Shown in pieces: positions 6,318-7,796 of a DNA stretch of 7,796 nt (the first letter of the stretch is position 1; every line of letters starts with the position of its first letter). This DNA is from DAOVDI01 sp965373045. Lineage in GTDB: Bacteria > Acidobacteriota > Aminicenantia > Aminicenantales > Aminicenantaceae. The stretch is taken from NCBI GenBank assembly GCA_965373045.1, contig CBDVEQ010000128.1, positions 1 to 7,796 on the forward strand. Reading direction: 5' to 3'. The notes beneath the pieces were generated by a model. It saw only the letters and a list, made by a program, of their open reading frames with translations, was not told where the DNA came from and did not search any database. The translations under genes and the position numbers were made by a program.

Positions 6318-7202
6318 ATGGACAAAAAGCTGAAACAATTCCTGAGCTATTTGGAACACGAAAAAAATGCCTCTCCTCACACGATCGATAGTTACAAAAG
6401 GGACCTAACCCAACTCGCACAATACCTAACTAAAAATCAGATTCGTTTGGTAAATACCGATCATATTGTGTTGAGAGGCTTTCTTGCGACTCTTTATGAA
6501 AAACAGTGGAAAAAATCAACTATCGCCCGGAAACTCGCAGCCATCCGTTCTTTTTTTCAATACAGCCTGAAGCAAAGATGGATCGAGGATAATCCCGCAA
6601 AATTGCTGTCCACTCCAAAACTAGACAAACACATTCCTTCCTTCCTCTCAGAAGAGGAAATGCAAAAATTCCTTGATCTGCCCATTTCGAACAAGCCTCT
6701 GGACCTGAGGGATAGAGCCATGCTTGAACTTCTGTATGCAACAGGATTGAGAGTGGGGGAACTGGTAGGATCAAACATCGAGGATATAAATTTCCCCGAA
6801 CGCCTCATCCGTGTCAGGGGGAAAGGGAAAAAGGAACGGATACTGCCTTTTGGCAAAACAGCAGAGGAGAGCCTCCAATCATACCTCCGTGTCAGGTCTT
6901 CAATTCACAAAGGAGAGATAGACGAAAGAGCGGTGTTTTTGAACGTCCGGGGAGGCCGGATCACATCACGGTCCGTGCAGAGAATAGTCGACTCACATTT
7001 CAGGCAGACAGCACTCAGACGGAAAATCAGTCCTCATTCTCTGCGGCATTCCTTTGCCTCCCATCTCTTGAGCAGAGGCGCAGATCTTCGTGTCATCCAG
7101 GAACTTCTGGGACATGAAAGCCTGGCAACAACACAAAAATATACACATCTTGATCTCAAACATCTTTTAGATACATATAAAAAAAGCCATCCCCGTTCTT
7201 AA
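6318..7202 (+). CDS. xerC: Tyrosine site-specific recombinase XerC
   Basis: This 294-residue Xer recombinase probably resolves chromosome dimers at dif together with a partner Xer protein and FtsK. The N-terminal SAM-like core-binding domain (about 1-88) has the family pattern 'F-L-x-Y-L-x-x-E-K-N-A-S-P-H-T-I-x-S-Y'. The catalytic domain shows the full set: Arg145 in A-T-G-L-R-V-G-E-L, a lysine in G-K-G-K-K-E-R (168-174), His240 and Arg243 in S-P-H-S-L-R-H-S-F, His266 in L-L-G-H-E-S-L, and nucleophile Tyr275 in Q-K-Y-T-H. Length and spacing match E. coli XerC and XerD. The choice of XerC over XerD rests mostly on the dprA-topA neighbourhood, where XerC is usual. The ATG has a poor Shine-Dalgarno context, but an in-frame TGA at 6303-6305 rules out a start further upstream. 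No integrase-type attachment site or phage gene accompanies it. Confidence 0.88.
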   Translation: MDKKLKQFLSYLEHEKNASPHTIDSYKRDLTQLAQYLTKNQIRLVNTDHIVLRGFLATLYEKQWKKSTIARKLAAIRSFFQYSLKQRWIEDNPAKLLSTPKLDKHIPSFLSEEEMQKFLDLPISNKPLDLRDRAMLELLYATGLRVGELVGSNIEDINFPERLIRVRGKGKKERILPFGKTAEESLQSYLRVRSSIHKGEIDERAVFLNVRGGRITSRSVQRIVDSHFRQTALRRKISPHSLRHSFASHLLSRGADLRVIQELLGHESLATTQKYTHLDLKHLLDTYKKSHPRS

Positions 7203-7370
7203 CCTTGTTTAAGGAAGGTAAACCACTAGAGGCAATTTAAACTTAAGATGTCTACATCTATTTCCATTTTTACAAGAGCAAAGGAATCTATCTTTCTGAT
7301 TATATTAAAGTTAACATAAAATAACATCTTGGCCTCATCTTTGCATATATAAAAGAATAAGGAGGTCAAA
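7203..7370. other. AT-rich intergenic region before the ComEA-like gene
   Basis: This 168-base gap contains a perfect inverted repeat AGATGT-CT-ACATCT (7246-7259) and two further CATCT copies (7325-7329 and 7336-7340). The heptamer AAGATGT at 7245 recurs as its complement ACATCTT at 7324-7330. Such repeated half-sites could be operator elements, but may be chance in AT-rich DNA. A possible -10 element TATAAA (7348-7353) lacks a credible -35 at normal spacing. No terminator for xerC is evident. Confidence 0.45.
7358..7366 (+). promoter_or_regulatory. Very strong ribosome binding site
   Basis: TAAGGAGGT at 7358-7366 is a nine-base complement to the 3' end of 16S rRNA, with the GGAGG core ending 5 bases before the ATG at 7371. 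It is the strongest such site in the window and fixes the start of the ComEA-like gene, implying efficient translation. Confidence 0.8.
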
Positions 7371-7688
7371 ATGAAATATTTTATTATCAGAGGCATGGTT
7401 CTCAGCCTTGCGTTTCTTCTTGTATTCAGCACCCTTGCCCCTCTTCAGGCAGCGGAAAACTCAGCAGCAGTAAAAAAAATCAACATCAATTCCGCAACTC
7501 TCGTCGAACTTCAAGAGCTGCCCAGTATCGGGGTGAAAATCGCCCAGCGCATTATCGATTTTCGTAAAAAGAACGGAAATTTCAAAAGAATCGAAGAAAT
7601 CATGAAGGTTAAAGGAATCGGTGAAAAGACATTCCTTCGGTTTAAAGATCTCATCACAACCGGGACGTCTTCTACATCAAAAAAATAG
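7371..7688 (+). CDS. Small exported helix-hairpin-helix protein, ComEA-like
   Basis: This complete 105-residue protein has a signal peptide (residues 1 to about 27, hydrophobic core I-I-R-G-M-V-L-S-L-A-F-L-L-V-F, cleavage around P-L-Q-A-A). The mature part is a single ComEA-type double helix-hairpin-helix module. It starts with the hallmark I-N-I-N-S-A-T-L-V-E-L-Q-E-L-P-S-I-G (37-54); the first hairpin is G-V-K-I-A-Q-R-I-I (54-62) and the second V-K-G-I-G-E-K-T-F (80-88). A short Ser/Thr/Lys tail follows. ComEA proteins bind double-stranded DNA non-specifically and help pull it through the envelope during natural transformation. Short forms like this are widespread in Gram-negative bacteria, many without shown competence, so DNA binding is likely but uptake is only possible. 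There is no membrane anchor beyond the signal, so the mature protein should be periplasmic. It has its own leader and appears to be transcribed separately from xerC. Confidence 0.88.
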   Translation: MKYFIIRGMVLSLAFLLVFSTLAPLQAAENSAAVKKININSATLVELQELPSIGVKIAQRIIDFRKKNGNFKRIEEIMKVKGIGEKTFLRFKDLITTGTSSTSKK

Positions 7689-7714
7689 GCCCTGACCAGA
7701 ACCCTCTACGACAC

Positions 7715-7761
7715 AAAAAAAGCCAGGGCTGCGAAATCCATTTCAGCTCGCAGTCCTGGCT
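7715..7761 (-). terminator. Rho-independent terminator for a minus-strand gene beyond the right edge
   Basis: Two 14-base arms, 7721-7734 and 7748-7761, pair fully with one G-T wobble around a 13-base loop. The A7 tract at 7715-7721 lies on the left, so on the minus strand the hairpin is followed by seven U. This is a classic intrinsic terminator for leftward transcription, implying a convergent gene that ends just right of the window. In the rightward direction the hairpin has no T-run, though it could still protect the 3' end of the ComEA-like transcript. Confidence 0.75.
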
Positions 7762-7777
7762 ATGAATTCTCACCCGG

Positions 7778-7795
7778 GAATAACCTGGATTATTC
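7778..7795. repeat. Short inverted repeat at the window edge
   Basis: GAATAA (7778-7783) and TTATTC (7790-7795) are perfect inverted copies around a 6-base loop, CCTGGA. The stem is AT-rich and short, and the window ends here. It may be part of a larger element or chance. Confidence 0.3.
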
Positions 7796-7796
7796 A

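Noticed and set aside
6318..7202. The tyrosine recombinase as an integrase of a mobile element.
   Set aside because: Its length, full Xer motif spacing and dprA-topA context fit a housekeeping XerC, and there is no tRNA, attachment-site repeat or cargo gene nearby.
7202..7219. ACCTT/AAGGT inverted repeat just after xerC as a terminator.
   Set aside because: It is a 5-pair stem with an 8-base loop and no T-run downstream.

Overview
The window reads as ordinary chromosomal housekeeping and accessory DNA from a Gram-negative bacterium of moderate, slightly AT-leaning base composition. Two exported proteins have Sec-type signal peptides and no Gram-positive anchors. The set of short YggT, DUF167, DUF1573, tandem Usp, DprA, TopA with four zinc fingers, and XerC recalls deltaproteobacterial (Desulfobacterota-like) genomes. 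That placement is an inference from gene content and is weak. There is no rRNA, tRNA, CRISPR array, insertion sequence or prophage gene.

Layout. At the left edge a minus-strand gene, cut off by the window, encodes an exported bacterial SH3-like protein with a Glu/Lys-rich tail. It is driven by a textbook sigma-70 promoter. Divergent from it, a plus-strand set begins: a secreted two-domain DUF1573 protein, a YggT-type membrane protein joined by an ATGA overlap, and a DUF167 (YggU) protein overlapping YggT by 13 bases. After a 151-base AT-rich gap comes a second tight plus-strand run: a tandem universal stress protein, DprA (most likely from a GTG one base after the Usp stop) and DNA topoisomerase I (TAATG overlap). 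XerC follows 71 bases later. After a 168-base gap comes a small exported helix-hairpin-helix (ComEA-like) protein with a very strong ribosome binding site. The right edge carries a strong hairpin whose U-tract faces leftward, so it probably terminates a minus-strand gene lying beyond the window.

How the genes fit together. DprA, TopA and XerC all act on DNA: handling of incoming single strands and RecA loading, supercoil relaxation, and chromosome dimer resolution. They form a cluster known in many bacteria, and here trmFO, often found between topA and xerC, is absent. The ComEA-like protein could bind DNA outside the cytoplasmic membrane, which would make a thematic link with DprA, but competence cannot be shown from this window. 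The left half concerns the envelope (SH3-like, DUF1573, YggT).

I did not find a clearly novel system. The observations most worth a second look are the overlapping divergent promoters, the Usp-DprA coupling and start site, the one-sided ATP motif of the tandem Usp, and the missing trmFO.
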